Below, piece after piece: positions 8,413 to 17,741 of a stretch of DNA of 64,000 bases. Positions within the stretch are counted from its first letter, which is position 1; every line of letters starts with the position of its first letter. The notes under the pieces are model-generated. The model was not told the DNA's origin. It did no database searches and saw only the letters and a program-made list of their open reading frames with translations. The DNA comes from Pedobacter sp. MC2016-24 (GTDB lineage Bacteria > Bacteroidota > Bacteroidia > Sphingobacteriales > Sphingobacteriaceae), in contig NZ_JADFBX010000011.1 of NCBI RefSeq assembly GCF_015223055.1, positions 1 through 64,000 on the forward strand, given 5' to 3'. The position numbers and the translations under genes were made by a program.

Positions 8413-9902
8413 TGGATCAGGATTTTTCTAAACCTCAAAAGCAATCGGCTACTGGCGTCATCATCATGTTCGCCAATAACCTGCAAAAGGTAATCAGGGC
8501 CGTTGCACTACCGCTGATCTTTATAGTCTTAAAGTCCAAAGGTAATTATGGCATTGAGCTCATCCTGGGCATATCGTTCCTGTTTCTGCTGTTGCTGGCT
8601 ATTTACGCCTGGTTTAGCTATCAGCAATTCAGCTTCTTCCTGGACGAAGACAAGCAGGAGTTTGTCATTAATGAAGGTATTTTCAATAAAAGTACGCTAA
8701 CCATTCAGCTCAATAAAATCCAGCAGGTTAATATTAACCAGTCCTTACTCCAGCAAATTATTGGCGTGTACAGCCTGGACATTGACACTGCAGGCTCAGA
8801 AAAAAAAGAGGCCAGCATTAAAGCGATTGACCATTTGACTGCCACGAGACTTAAACAGCGGCTTTTGAGCGAACGCGATCCCATTACAGCAACAGTGGCC
8901 GTGGCAACGCCAAAACCCATGCTAAAACTCAGCAATGCCACCTTGTTAAAAGTTGGCATCACTTCCAACTACGGAGCCAGTATCCTATTATTGATGGGTT
9001 TTATATTCGGACTGATTCAATTTTTCAAGGACTATACCGCGTTATTTGAAGTGGAGACCACGGAAATTTATGCGGAATTAAGCCAGGGTTTTGGATTCAT
9101 CTCGATCTGTTTCTTTATTGGATTTGCACTCATTGTGGTGCTTGGCACCAATATCATACGCACTTTTATCCGTTATTTCCAATTCCAGATCATCCGGCAA
9201 ACAGGGGCATTGGCCATCAGTTCCGGATTACTGACGCGCAAAAACACCCTGCTGACGCCAAAAAAAGTCCAGCTCAGTGCTTATAGCCAGAATTACTTTC
9301 AAAAAAAATTGGGTATACTGAATATTAAGGTCAAACAAGCAGCTTATGGCACTGCCGATGAGGAAGAAAGCAAAAAATCTCATATAGAGATACCTGGATG
9401 TAATGAACTGGAACGCCAGGACATTTTGAAAATGATTTATGACCAGATTCCCCAAAAAGGCAAAGCACTGATTCCCAATTATCGTTTCCTTTTTTTACAG
9501 ATCATGCTCAAAATAGTTGGCCCTTCGGTGCTATCTTGTTTTTTTGCATTTTCCGTTTATCAACCTTTACAGCCTTACCTCGCATTACTTATCCCCTATG
9601 CCATCCTGGTATTGATCTTGTTGTACTTTGAGTACAAACACCACCGTTTGTATGCAAGTCAGGGTTTTATCATTAAAAAAAGTGGCATCTGGGACATAAC
9701 CGAGGAAATTATTGAAATACATAAGATCCAGGCCATAACTTCAAAACAATATTTCTGGCATAAAAAGGCCGATGTTGGTCACCTGCTGCTCCATACCGCT
9801 GCCGGCGTCATCCACTTTAAATACGGCAATTACAGCCAGATCAATAACCTGGTTAATTATTGGCTCTATCAGTTAGAACGTACAAAAAAAGACTGGATTT
9901 AA
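8409..9902 (+). CDS. Bacterial PH-domain membrane protein, YdbT-like
   Basis: A 497-residue partner of the preceding gene, translationally coupled through an overlapping ATGA. It carries three bPH2 domains, each preceded by a pair of hydrophobic helices (near residues 20-60, 178-240 and 360-405). The repeated domain start is visible as FVINEGIFNKSTLTIQ, ISSGLLTRKNTLLTP and IIKKSGIWDITEEII, each followed by a helix with the Lys-x-Gln-x-x core (LNKIQQV, PKKVQLS, IHKIQAI). This three-domain layout is typical of YdbT. No enzymatic residues are expected. It is probably a membrane complex at the inner face. Confidence 0.85.
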   Translation: MMDQDFSKPQKQSATGVIIMFANNLQKVIRAVALPLIFIVLKSKGNYGIELILGISFLFLLLLAIYAWFSYQQFSFFLDEDKQEFVINEGIFNKSTLTIQLNKIQQVNINQSLLQQIIGVYSLDIDTAGSEKKEASIKAIDHLTATRLKQRLLSERDPITATVAVATPKPMLKLSNATLLKVGITSNYGASILLLMGFIFGLIQFFKDYTALFEVETTEIYAELSQGFGFISICFFIGFALIVVLGTNIIRTFIRYFQFQIIRQTGALAISSGLLTRKNTLLTPKKVQLSAYSQNYFQKKLGILNIKVKQAAYGTADEEESKKSHIEIPGCNELERQDILKMIYDQIPQKGKALIPNYRFLFLQIMLKIVGPSVLSCFFAFSVYQPLQPYLALLIPYAILVLILLYFEYKHHRLYASQGFIIKKSGIWDITEEIIEIHKIQAITSKQYFWHKKADVGHLLLHTAAGVIHFKYGNYSQINNLVNYWLYQLERTKKDWI

Positions 9903-9942
9903 GGAAGTTATTGGCTGTAGTTCAATCTGTCACAGATACCTT

Positions 9943-9973
9943 TTTGAAACAATTGGTAAAAGACGTAGATTTG
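9943..9973 (+). promoter_or_regulatory. Canonical Bacteroidota promoter of the UvrD-type helicase
   Basis: TTTG at 9943-9946, 19 bases, then TAGATTTG at 9966-9973: an exact match to TTTG-N19-TAnnTTTG. It lies about 70 bases before the helicase start codon. Confidence 0.75.
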
Positions 9974-9979
9974 TAATCT

Positions 9980-10000
9980 AAAAAGTAAAACTTACTTTTT
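9980..10000 (+). other. Perfect hairpin in the helicase leader
   Basis: AAAAAGTAA and TTACTTTTT form a 9-bp perfect stem with a 3-base loop, starting just after the predicted transcription start. It is too weak (two G-C pairs at most) and too early to be a normal terminator. It could protect the 5' end or bind a regulator. Confidence 0.45.
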
Positions 10001-10041
10001 AATTAGCATACATCATCTTAAACAGCAGACAGAAACGTATT

Positions 10042-12354
10042 TTGGATTATTTAGCAGGTTTAAACCCCCAACAACGCGCAGCAGTAGAAAACACACAAGG
10101 ACCGGCAATGATTGTTGCAGGTGCTGGCTCTGGAAAAACCAGGGTGATCACCTACAGGGTGGCACACCTGATTGAAAAAGGCGTGGACGCTTTTAACATC
10201 CTGGTGTTAACCTTTACCAATAAGGCCTCTAAAGACATGCGTGAGCGGATCTCAAAGGTAATTGGTTCAGAAGCTAAAAACATCTGGATGGGTACCTTTC
10301 ACTCTGTATTTGCCAAAATCCTGAGGGTGGAAGCCGAAAAGATTGGCTACCCTTCCAATTTCACGATTTACGATACCGATGATAGCAAAAGTCTGATCCG
10401 TGCCATTTTGCGCGAAATGCAGCTGGATGATAAACTATATAATGCCAATTTCGTTTACAACCGGATCTCATCGGCTAAAAACAACCTGGTTTCCTATACA
10501 GAATATATGGAAAACGCAGAAATCCAGGCCGAAGACATCAGCAATAAACGCCCTTTAATCGGCGTAATTTACGAGACGTATACCAAACGTTGTTTCAAGG
10601 CAGGCGCCATGGATTTTGATGATTTGCTGTTCAAAACCAATGTATTGCTAAAAACACATCCGGATGTATTGAATAAATACCAGCAAAAATTCAAATACCT
10701 GATGGTAGATGAGTACCAGGATACCAACTTTTCACAATATACCATTGTTAAAAAACTGGCTGCCGCTTATCAGAACATCTGCGTGGTGGGCGATGATGCA
10801 CAGAGTATTTATGCCTTCAGGGGTGCTAATATTCAGAATATCTTAAATTTTGAACGTGATTATCCGGATTTGAAAGTGTACAAACTGGAGCAAAACTACC
10901 GTTCAACACAGAATATTGTAGAGGTTGCCAACAGCATCATTGCCAACAACAAGAACCAGCTCGAGAAAAACGTTTTCTCTGACAATGAGGCGGGCGACAG
11001 GATCAAGGTACAGCGCGCTTTTACAGACAATGAAGAAGGTAAAATTGTTGCCGAAGCCATTGTGCAGGAAAGAAGTTCAAAAGGTTATACCTATCACGAC
11101 TTTGCCATTTTATACCGCACCAATGCTCAATCCAGGGCCATGGAGGAGGCCTTAAGAAAATTAAACATTCCATATAAAATATACGGCGGGCTTTCTTTCT
11201 ATCAACGCAAGGAGATCAAAGATTTAATCGCTTATTTCAGGTTAACCTTTAACCCGGCCGATGAAGAAGCCATCAAAAGGGTCATCAATTACCCTAAAAG
11301 AGGACTTGGAGATACGACTGTAGAAAAAATACTGGTTGCAGCCGATAAACACGATACCACCATGTGGCAGGTGATCTGTAATCCGCAACAATACATCGAA
11401 GGCCGCATTGCCAATCAATTGAACGACTTTGCCATGATGATCCAGAGTTTTGCTGCAGAAGCTAAGAAACTGGATGCTTATGAAACAGCACTTTATATTG
11501 CACAACATTCTGGTATATTAAAAGAGTTGCATTCGGACAATACTGAAGAAGGTCGCGGACGTCATGAAAATATCCAGGAATTGTTAAATGGTATCAAAGA
11601 ATTCGGTGAACGTGAAGACATTGAAGACCGGAGTCTGGCTGTATTTATGCAGGACATTGCTTTGTTAACCAATGATGATAAAAAGGACGATAAGAGCCTG
11701 GATACCGTGTCCCTGATGACCATACACTCTTCTAAAGGACTGGAATTCAAAAATGTATTTGTAGTCGGGCTGGAAGAAAACCTCTTCCCTTCACAAATGT
11801 CGTTAAATTCCAGAACCGATCTGGAGGAAGAACGAAGGCTATTTTATGTGGCAGTAACGCGTGCGGAAAAGAAACTTACCCTGACTTATGCCACTTCACG
11901 CTACAGATGGGGAACGTTGACCAATTGCGAGCCAAGTCGCTTTATCGACGAAATCAATGCCCGATACCTGGAAATTGAAGTGGTAAAACCGGCGAAAAGT
12001 AGCCTTGGCGAAGACAGCTTTAACGATGAAAGACGGAGTTGGACACAGCAGCGTGATTCGTTCAGTAAGCCAAAAATGTCGTCACCAAGCAGCTCCTCGA
12101 CGACAAGTTCCGCGCCACCACGACCAAAAACAACCTCCATGTTGCCGAAAGCACACGTTCCTACCCCGGGTTTCGCACCTGATCCGGCCAATGCATTTCA
12201 AAATGGCATGGATGTAGAGCACGAGAAGTTCGGCTTCGGTAAAATCATCAGTCTGGAAGGCACCTTACCAGACGTGAAAGCCACTGTGTTTTTTCAAGGC
12301 CTTGGAAATAAGCAATTGTTGTTAAAATTTGCTAAATTGCGAATTGTAAAATAA
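10042..12354 (+). CDS. uvrD: UvrD/PcrA/Rep-type SF1A DNA helicase
   Basis: A 770-residue ATP-dependent 3'-5' DNA helicase used in nucleotide-excision and mismatch repair and in clearing stalled replication. Visible motifs include the Q motif LNPQQRAAV, Walker A AGAGSGKT (26-33), Walker B DEYQDTN, GDDAQSIYAFRGA, the motif IV/V region (FYQRKEIKD, TIHSSKGLEF) and VAVTRAEKKL. The tail after residue 650 is a low-complexity Ser/Pro linker followed by a Tudor-like end (VEHEKFGFGKI) seen in PcrA-type enzymes. Translation starts at TTG (10042): the codons read straight into the conserved N-terminus and no suitable ATG precedes it. Whether it is UvrD or PcrA by lineage cannot be settled here. Confidence 0.93.
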   Translation: MDYLAGLNPQQRAAVENTQGPAMIVAGAGSGKTRVITYRVAHLIEKGVDAFNILVLTFTNKASKDMRERISKVIGSEAKNIWMGTFHSVFAKILRVEAEKIGYPSNFTIYDTDDSKSLIRAILREMQLDDKLYNANFVYNRISSAKNNLVSYTEYMENAEIQAEDISNKRPLIGVIYETYTKRCFKAGAMDFDDLLFKTNVLLKTHPDVLNKYQQKFKYLMVDEYQDTNFSQYTIVKKLAAAYQNICVVGDDAQSIYAFRGANIQNILNFERDYPDLKVYKLEQNYRSTQNIVEVANSIIANNKNQLEKNVFSDNEAGDRIKVQRAFTDNEEGKIVAEAIVQERSSKGYTYHDFAILYRTNAQSRAMEEALRKLNIPYKIYGGLSFYQRKEIKDLIAYFRLTFNPADEEAIKRVINYPKRGLGDTTVEKILVAADKHDTTMWQVICNPQQYIEGRIANQLNDFAMMIQSFAAEAKKLDAYETALYIAQHSGILKELHSDNTEEGRGRHENIQELLNGIKEFGEREDIEDRSLAVFMQDIALLTNDDKKDDKSLDTVSLMTIHSSKGLEFKNVFVVGLEENLFPSQMSLNSRTDLEEERRLFYVAVTRAEKKLTLTYATSRYRWGTLTNCEPSRFIDEINARYLEIEVVKPAKSSLGEDSFNDERRSWTQQRDSFSKPKMSSPSSSSTTSSAPPRPKTTSMLPKAHVPTPGFAPDPANAFQNGMDVEHEKFGFGKIISLEGTLPDVKATVFFQGLGNKQLLLKFAKLRIVK

Positions 12355-12490
12355 AATTTATATTTACACAATCTGGATCGGCTTGAAAACGTTAGGATTA
12401 GCCGTATATTTCTACTACAATAGACCACAGAAAGAAATAAGCCAGGCTTATAAACCCAGTCTGACATAAAAAAATAGAAAAATATTATAG

Positions 12491-13168
12491 ATGAGTTTCG
12501 AATATAATACCACAAGAAATGAGTTGATATTGGCCGAATATGGCCGTAATGTACAAAACATGGTGAAGTACATTATTGAACTTGAAGATCTTGAAGAACG
12601 CAATAAATACGCCCAGGCAGTAATTGATCTGATGGGCTTCTTAAACCCGCACCTGCGCGATGTAGCAGATTTCAAACATAAGCTTTGGGATCATTTACAC
12701 ATCATTTCGGGATACAAAATTGAAGTAGACAGCCCCTATCCAAAACCAACACCGGAAGCGGCGCTGGTAAAACCACAACACATTGGCTATCCGCAACAAA
12801 AAATAACCTATAAACATTACGGTAAAACAGTTGAAGTCATGATCGAACGTGCCAAAGCTGTAGAAGAGCCTGAGCGCAGAGCTGCAATGGTACAAGGTAT
12901 TGCCAACTTCATGAAAATGGCTTATGTAACCTGGAATAAAGACAGTGTAGCAGATGAAACCATTTTAAAGAACCTGCGTGAGCTATCCGGCGGTCAACTG
13001 GAACTGGATGAAAACGTAAACCTGGCAAAGGTTGAGTTTAAACCAGTAGCTGCAAGACCACAGAACAACAACAATAACCGCGGTCGCAATAACAACAATA
13101 AAGGCAGACAAAACAACAATAACAACAACCGTCCTGCCCGCAACAATAACGGTAAACCCAGACACTAG
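12491..13168 (+). CDS. DUF4290 domain protein with Asn/Arg-rich tail
   Basis: A 225-residue protein of the Bacteroidota-specific DUF4290 family. Residues 1-175 form a helical domain with the conserved start (YNTTRNELILAEYGRN) and a repeated helical half, seen in the paired segments IELEDLEERNKYAQAVI and RAKAVEEPERRAAMVQGI. Residues 188-225 are almost entirely Asn, Arg, Lys and Gly, an RGN-type disordered tail that commonly contacts RNA or anionic polymers. Its position immediately before murA is common in this group and suggests co-transcription (35-base gap). No experimentally known function; a role tied to cell-envelope synthesis is inference from context only. Confidence 0.85.
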   Translation: MSFEYNTTRNELILAEYGRNVQNMVKYIIELEDLEERNKYAQAVIDLMGFLNPHLRDVADFKHKLWDHLHIISGYKIEVDSPYPKPTPEAALVKPQHIGYPQQKITYKHYGKTVEVMIERAKAVEEPERRAAMVQGIANFMKMAYVTWNKDSVADETILKNLRELSGGQLELDENVNLAKVEFKPVAARPQNNNNNRGRNNNNKGRQNNNNNNRPARNNNGKPRH

Positions 13169-13203
13169 TTTTTCCATTATATATATTACAGCTTATTAAT
13201 AAC

Positions 13204-14529
13204 ATGAATGCATTTGAAATAATTGGTGGAAAAAAATTAAAGGGAGAAATTCAACCGCAGGGCGCAAAAAATGAAGCGCTGCAAATTATATCGGCCGTTT
13301 TGCTAACGGACCAAAAAGTGACCATTTCGAATATCCCGGACATCAAAGATGTGAATAAACTCATTGAGTTACTTGGAGATATGGGGGTTGCAATCGAGCG
13401 TCTTACGAAAGACACCTATACCTTTGAAGCAAAAAACATCAACCTGGATTTCTTTCAATCGGAAGTATTTAAGACTAAAGGCGGCGGACTAAGGGGATCA
13501 ATTATGATTGTCGGCCCGCTATTGGGACGCTTTGGTAAAGCCGCAATTCCTAAACCAGGTGGTGATAAAATTGGTCGCAGAAGGCTAGACACACATTTTA
13601 TAGGCTTTGAAAAACTGGGTGCTAAATTTGTGTACGACAGTAAAAAAGAGTTTTTCAACGTAGATGCTACCGATTTAAAAGGTGCCTATATCCTATTGGA
13701 TGAGGCTTCAGTTACCGGAACGGCAAATATTGTCATGGCAGCCGTATTGGCTAAAGGCGTGACAACCATTTACAACGCCGCTTGTGAACCCTATTTGCAG
13801 CAATTGTGTAAAATGCTGAACCGTATGGGCGCTAAAATATCAGGTGTCGGATCTAATTTACTGACCATTGAAGGTGTTGATCAATTGGGAGGAACAGATC
13901 ACAGAATGCTTCCAGACATGATCGAAATCGGTTCTTTTATCGGTCTTGCAGCCATGACTGAATCTGAAATCACCATCAAAAATGTGTGCTATTCGGAGCT
14001 TGGTGTAATTCCTGAAGTGTTCAAAAAACTGGGAATTAAATTTGAACTGAAAGGTGATGACATCTATATCCCATCACAAAAGCACTACGTCATTGAATCA
14101 TTTATAGACGGTTCGATGTTGACCATTGCAGATTCTCCATGGCCAGGCTTCACACCTGACTTACTGAGTATCGTATTGGTTGTCGCTACCCAGGCCAGAG
14201 GGAATGTATTGATCCATCAAAAAATGTTCGAAAGCCGCTTGTTCTTTGTCGACAAACTGATCGATATGGGTGCACAGATCATTCTTTGCGATCCACATAG
14301 AGCTTCTGTTAACGGAATAGACAAAAAATATAAATTAAGGGGAATCAGCATGACTTCACCTGATATCCGTGCCGGAGTTTCCTTGCTTATTGCAGCGTTA
14401 TCGGCGGAAGGAAAATCGACTATTTTCAATATTGAGCAAATTGAGCGTGGTTACCAGGACATTGATACCCGCTTGCGTGCTTTGGGCGCACAAATTAAGC
14501 GTGTTGAAGCCTCTGCCCCATCGCATTAA
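13204..14529 (+). CDS. murA: UDP-N-acetylglucosamine 1-carboxyvinyltransferase, Asp active-site form
   Basis: MurA transfers enolpyruvate from PEP to UDP-GlcNAc, the first committed step of peptidoglycan synthesis, in the cytoplasm. The 441 residues include the substrate-binding K22-N23 (GAKNEAL), the loop PGGDKIGRR, an Arg equivalent to R120, and WPGFTPD, whose Asp is the general base. The loop residue that is Cys115 in Escherichia coli is Asp here (D121). Asp variants, known from Mycobacterium and Chlamydia, are active but cannot be alkylated by fosfomycin, so this strain's enzyme should be naturally insensitive to that drug. The gene follows the DUF4290 gene and ends at a strong terminator. 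Confidence 0.96.
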   Translation: MNAFEIIGGKKLKGEIQPQGAKNEALQIISAVLLTDQKVTISNIPDIKDVNKLIELLGDMGVAIERLTKDTYTFEAKNINLDFFQSEVFKTKGGGLRGSIMIVGPLLGRFGKAAIPKPGGDKIGRRRLDTHFIGFEKLGAKFVYDSKKEFFNVDATDLKGAYILLDEASVTGTANIVMAAVLAKGVTTIYNAACEPYLQQLCKMLNRMGAKISGVGSNLLTIEGVDQLGGTDHRMLPDMIEIGSFIGLAAMTESEITIKNVCYSELGVIPEVFKKLGIKFELKGDDIYIPSQKHYVIESFIDGSMLTIADSPWPGFTPDLLSIVLVVATQARGNVLIHQKMFESRLFFVDKLIDMGAQIILCDPHRASVNGIDKKYKLRGISMTSPDIRAGVSLLIAALSAEGKSTIFNIEQIERGYQDIDTRLRALGAQIKRVEASAPSH

Positions 14530-14549
14530 AACATAAAAAAACATCACAG

Positions 14550-14576
14550 AAAAAGGCCCCAATCGGGGCCTTTTTT
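14550..14576 (+). terminator. Terminator after murA
   Basis: AAAAAGGCCCC, loop AATC, GGGGCCTTTTTT: a GC-rich stem flanked by A and T runs. It ends the DUF4290-murA transcript and, being symmetrical, also faces the convergent gene at 14620. Confidence 0.88.
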
Positions 14577-14619
14577 AATATAACAGGTATTGTCTCGGTG
14601 CAATTTATATCAGGAATGA

Positions 14620-15981
14620 CTATCCGGAAATGGCATTGATGATGTCGTACTGTGTGATAATTTCAATTTTACCCTGCTCGTCTTCAACCAGAACAGCACT
14701 ATTTTCTTTATTTATTAATGAAGAAATGCGGTCGATAGAAGTATTCATATCTACGAACGGGAAACCTGCCGACATGATTTGCTGTACTGGCGCTGATTTT
14801 AAAGATGGATTTTCCAATAAAGCTTTTAAAATATCACCTTCGGCTAATTTCCCAACCACCATACCCTGCTGGGTAACTGGAATCTGCGAAATGTTCAAGG
14901 TATTCATGTTGTTAATGGCTTCCAGAATTGTCTTCTCACAATCTATCGTCACAATCTCTGTACGCTCTTTTTTGTCCAGGATGCTTTTCGCGGTAAGCTT
15001 TTCATCTTTTAAAAAGCCACGTTCACGCAGCCAATCCTCATTGTACATTTTACCCATATATCGACTTCCATGATCGTGAAAAATCACCACCACTACGTCT
15101 TCGGGCTTCAGTTTATCTTTCAATTGCAATAGCCCTGCAATGGCAGAACCTGCTGAGTTACCTACGAAAATCCCTTCTTTGCGTGCAATATCACGGGTCA
15201 TCAGGGCTGCGTCTTTATCCGTTACTTTTTCAAAAAGATCAATCAGGTCAAAGTTTACATTTTTTGGTAAGAAATCCTCTCCGATTCCTTCTGTAATGTA
15301 AGGATAGATCTCGTTTTTATCCAGAATACCAGTTTCTTTATATTTTTTAAACACAGATCCGTAAGTATCAATTCCCCAGATTTTAATGTTTGGGTTTTGC
15401 TCTTTCAGGTATTTTCCAGTTCCCGAAATCGTACCTCCCGTACCTACACCAACCACAAGATGTGTGATTTTACCTTCAGTCTGTGCCCAGATCTCCGGTC
15501 CGGTCTGCTCATAATGTGCCTGAGAATTAGACAGGTTATCGTATTGATTGGGTTTCCAGGAGTTGGGAACCTCGCGTTCTAAACGGGAAGAAACGGAGTA
15601 ATAAGAACGTGGATCCTCCGGCTCAACGTTAGTCGGACACACGATCACCTCAGCGCCAAAAGCACGTAAAGCATCAACCTTCTCCTTAGATTGCTTATCG
15701 GTTGTAGTAAATATACATTTATAGCCTTTAATGATCGCTGCCATAGCCAGTCCCATCCCGGTATTACCTGATGTACCTTCAATGATTGTTCCACCCGGCT
15801 TCAACTTTCCACTTTTCTCAGCATCCTCAATCATTTTCACAGCCATCCTGTCCTTAATGGAATTACCAGGGTTTGTCGTTTCGATTTTAGCCAATACAGT
15901 AGCCGGAATTTCCTTTGTAATGTTGTTCAATTTCACCAGGGGTGTATTGCCAATCGTCTCTAAAATATTGTTGTACCACAT
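14620..15981 (-). CDS. Cystathionine beta-synthase-like PLP enzyme with CBS domain pair
   Basis: About 453 residues from the Met at 15981; the five codons before it are not conserved in the family. Residues 1-315 form a fold-type II PLP enzyme: the lysine binding PLP is K43 in NSIKDRMA, followed by the phosphate loop EGTSGNTGMGLA and a GTGGTISGTGK glycine loop. Residues 330-453 are two CBS motifs, which in this family bind adenosyl ligands and regulate activity. The reaction is condensation of homocysteine with serine to cystathionine, or O-acetylserine sulfhydrylation; the CBS tail favours the former. It stands alone between terminators, and a weak match to the repeated promoter element described at 29.1 and 30.7 kb lies upstream near 16075-16095. 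Confidence 0.9.
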   Translation of the reverse strand: MWYNNILETIGNTPLVKLNNITKEIPATVLAKIETTNPGNSIKDRMAVKMIEDAEKSGKLKPGGTIIEGTSGNTGMGLAMAAIIKGYKCIFTTTDKQSKEKVDALRAFGAEVIVCPTNVEPEDPRSYYSVSSRLEREVPNSWKPNQYDNLSNSQAHYEQTGPEIWAQTEGKITHLVVGVGTGGTISGTGKYLKEQNPNIKIWGIDTYGSVFKKYKETGILDKNEIYPYITEGIGEDFLPKNVNFDLIDLFEKVTDKDAALMTRDIARKEGIFVGNSAGSAIAGLLQLKDKLKPEDVVVVIFHDHGSRYMGKMYNEDWLRERGFLKDEKLTAKSILDKKERTEIVTIDCEKTILEAINNMNTLNISQIPVTQQGMVVGKLAEGDILKALLENPSLKSAPVQQIMSAGFPFVDMNTSIDRISSLINKENSAVLVEDEQGKIEIITQYDIINAISG

Positions 15982-16132
15982 GTTACAAAAATACAATTGA
16001 AGATTGGAATTTTACCTATAAATAAAAAATCACAATAAAATATCGAAAAATAAAATTAAATAGAATATTATTTTATTCTACTAATCCAATAGACTTACAA
16101 ACAATCAATAATAAGGGCAATTCAAAAATAAC

Positions 16133-17224
16133 TTAAATCAGCTGATATGTTTTTCCTGGTAAAGAAGTTAAAATTCCCCGCATTTCAAGATTTAATAAGT
16201 GCATGGTCAGTTTACTTTGTTGGATGCCCGATTGTATGGCGAGCTTATCAATTGCCATAGCTGAATCTTTCAGGATCTCTACAATCTTGCCTTCATCGGT
16301 TGACAAATTGACCGGCAACTGCAATTGCTGCAATTGCTGCCGGGGTTTAACCGGTTCCCAGCCCAACTGATAAACCAGATCCCGGGCATGATTGATCAAT
16401 CCGGCACGATTGGTTTTAATCAGGAAATTACAGCCCTGAGAACAAGCATCAGTCGTCCTTCCGGGAAAGGCATAAACATCCCGGTTATACGAATTGGCCA
16501 GTTCAGCAGTAATCAAAGCACCGCCTTTTTCTGTCGCCTCCACTACAATCGTCGCATCTGCAATGCCCGCAATGATGCGGTTTCGCTTTGGAAAGTTCTC
16601 TTTATCCGGTATGGTATTTAATGGAAATTCAGTCAGCAGACCACCATGAAGTACCATTTTATGAGCGACAGGTTGATGTACAGCCGGATAAATGCGGTCC
16701 AGTCCGTGCGCAAGTACACCTACTGTTGGAATTTGCTGCAACAAACTCTCTTTATGCGCAGCCACATCAATTCCATAAGCCAAACCACTTACAATCAATA
16801 CATCGTAAGCTGCGAGGTTTTCTGCCAGCTCTGCACAAAGCATCCGGCCATAGGCTGTAGCCTTCCTGCTGCCCACCACACTGATCACCCGGGGATGATT
16901 TAAATCCGCAGTACCTTTGTAATAGAGCAACACAGGAGCATCTGCACAATTTCTCAATCGGTATGGATAACTCGAATCGGTATAAAACAATACCTGAACC
17001 TGGTGCTTTTCTATAAAATGCAGCTGTTTTGCAGCCTGCACCAGAGCGTCGGTGTTTTTGATCTGGCCTGCAATAATGGGACCCACTCCCGGAATTTCCC
17101 GCAATTGTTTCAGATTCGCTTTAAAAACAGCTTCAGCACTTCCAAAATGTTCCAGCAAATGTCTGGCAGTAACATGACCAACACTACCAATAAATGTAAG
17201 TCCGATTTGATGTAATAAACTCAT
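16133..17224 (-). CDS. dprA: DNA-processing protein DprA
   Basis: DprA loads RecA onto incoming single-stranded DNA during natural transformation and is also found in strains not known to be competent. The 363 residues contain an N-terminal helix-hairpin-helix region (LREIPGVGPIIAGQI), the Rossmann-fold core with VVGSRKATAYGR, VSGLAYGIDVAAH and FPKRNRIIAGIAD, and a C-terminal winged-helix (DPRA/WH) domain from about residue 300. Length and motifs are complete. It lies alone; the region 15997-16132 upstream of the convergent-facing neighbours is AT-rich. Presence of dprA does not prove competence. Confidence 0.94.
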   Translation of the reverse strand: MSLLHQIGLTFIGSVGHVTARHLLEHFGSAEAVFKANLKQLREIPGVGPIIAGQIKNTDALVQAAKQLHFIEKHQVQVLFYTDSSYPYRLRNCADAPVLLYYKGTADLNHPRVISVVGSRKATAYGRMLCAELAENLAAYDVLIVSGLAYGIDVAAHKESLLQQIPTVGVLAHGLDRIYPAVHQPVAHKMVLHGGLLTEFPLNTIPDKENFPKRNRIIAGIADATIVVEATEKGGALITAELANSYNRDVYAFPGRTTDACSQGCNFLIKTNRAGLINHARDLVYQLGWEPVKPRQQLQQLQLPVNLSTDEGKIVEILKDSAMAIDKLAIQSGIQQSKLTMHLLNLEMRGILTSLPGKTYQLI

Positions 17225-17298
17225 AGGCTAAACTATAGAATAAATTCTCTTATAACCACAAAACATAATAACACACTGAATAACAACAAAATAAAAAC

Positions 17299-17337
17299 AA
17301 ACTACAAAAATAGTTTGCAAACTATAAAAATAGTAGT
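17299..17337 (+). promoter_or_regulatory. Twin BlaI-type operators before the regulator gene
   Basis: Two near-identical dyads: AAACTA-caaaaa-TAGTTT (17299-17316) and AAACTA-taaaaa-TAGTAG (17319-17336). Their centres are 20 bases apart, about two helical turns, so two repressor dimers would bind the same face. They lie 24 to 62 bases before the BlaI-family start codon. The ACTA...TAGT core fits the binding pattern of this family, and autoregulation is the natural reading. Confidence 0.75.
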
Positions 17338-17360
17338 AACTTTAAATAAGCAAGTTATTT

Positions 17361-17741
17361 ATGACAACAATCAGAGAACTCACCAAAGCAGAAGAACAGA
17401 TCATGTTGATCTTGTGGGAAATTAAAGAAGGTTTAGTCAAGGACGTACTGGATAAGATGTCCGCTCCAAAACCAGCCTACAATACGGTTTCTACGGTCAT
17501 CCGGGTATTGGAAGGCAAGGGCTTTATCGATCATAAAGCGATCGGAAATACGCACATCTATTTCCCCCTGATTACAGAATCGGAATACAGGAAGTTCGCT
17601 TTCGACAAAGTCATGAGCAATTACTTTGAAAACTCTTACCAGAGCCTGGTTTCTTTTCTGGTAAAAGAGAAAAACATGGATGTCAATGAGCTGGATGAAC
17701 TGATTCAACTCGCTGAACAACTCAAAAGCAAAAAACCATGA
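17361..17741 (+). CDS. BlaI/MecI/CopY family transcriptional repressor
   Basis: A 126-residue winged-helix repressor. Residues 6-75 hold the DNA-binding domain, with LTKAEEQIMLILW and the recognition helix region PAYNTVSTVIRVLEGKGFI, which is highly characteristic of the family. The C-terminal 45 residues form the dimerisation helices where the cognate M56 protease cleaves. The next gene, an M56 protease-sensor, overlaps by 4 bases (ATGA). Together with the double operator upstream they form a self-contained signalling unit. No beta-lactamase gene is nearby, so the regulated targets are elsewhere or are the pair itself. Confidence 0.92.
   Translation: MTTIRELTKAEEQIMLILWEIKEGLVKDVLDKMSAPKPAYNTVSTVIRVLEGKGFIDHKAIGNTHIYFPLITESEYRKFAFDKVMSNYFENSYQSLVSFLVKEKNMDVNELDELIQLAEQLKSKKP

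Noticed and set aside
16073-16100. Fourth full copy of the shared promoter element before the cystathionine beta-synthase-like gene
   Set aside because: Only 14 of 17 core bases match, no -7 box follows at the right distance, and the start codon is about 90 bases away. It is mentioned only as a weak match.
15982-16132. SAM or other riboswitch upstream of the sulfur-metabolism gene
   Set aside because: The region is AT-rich without GC stems of the kind needed for known riboswitch folds.
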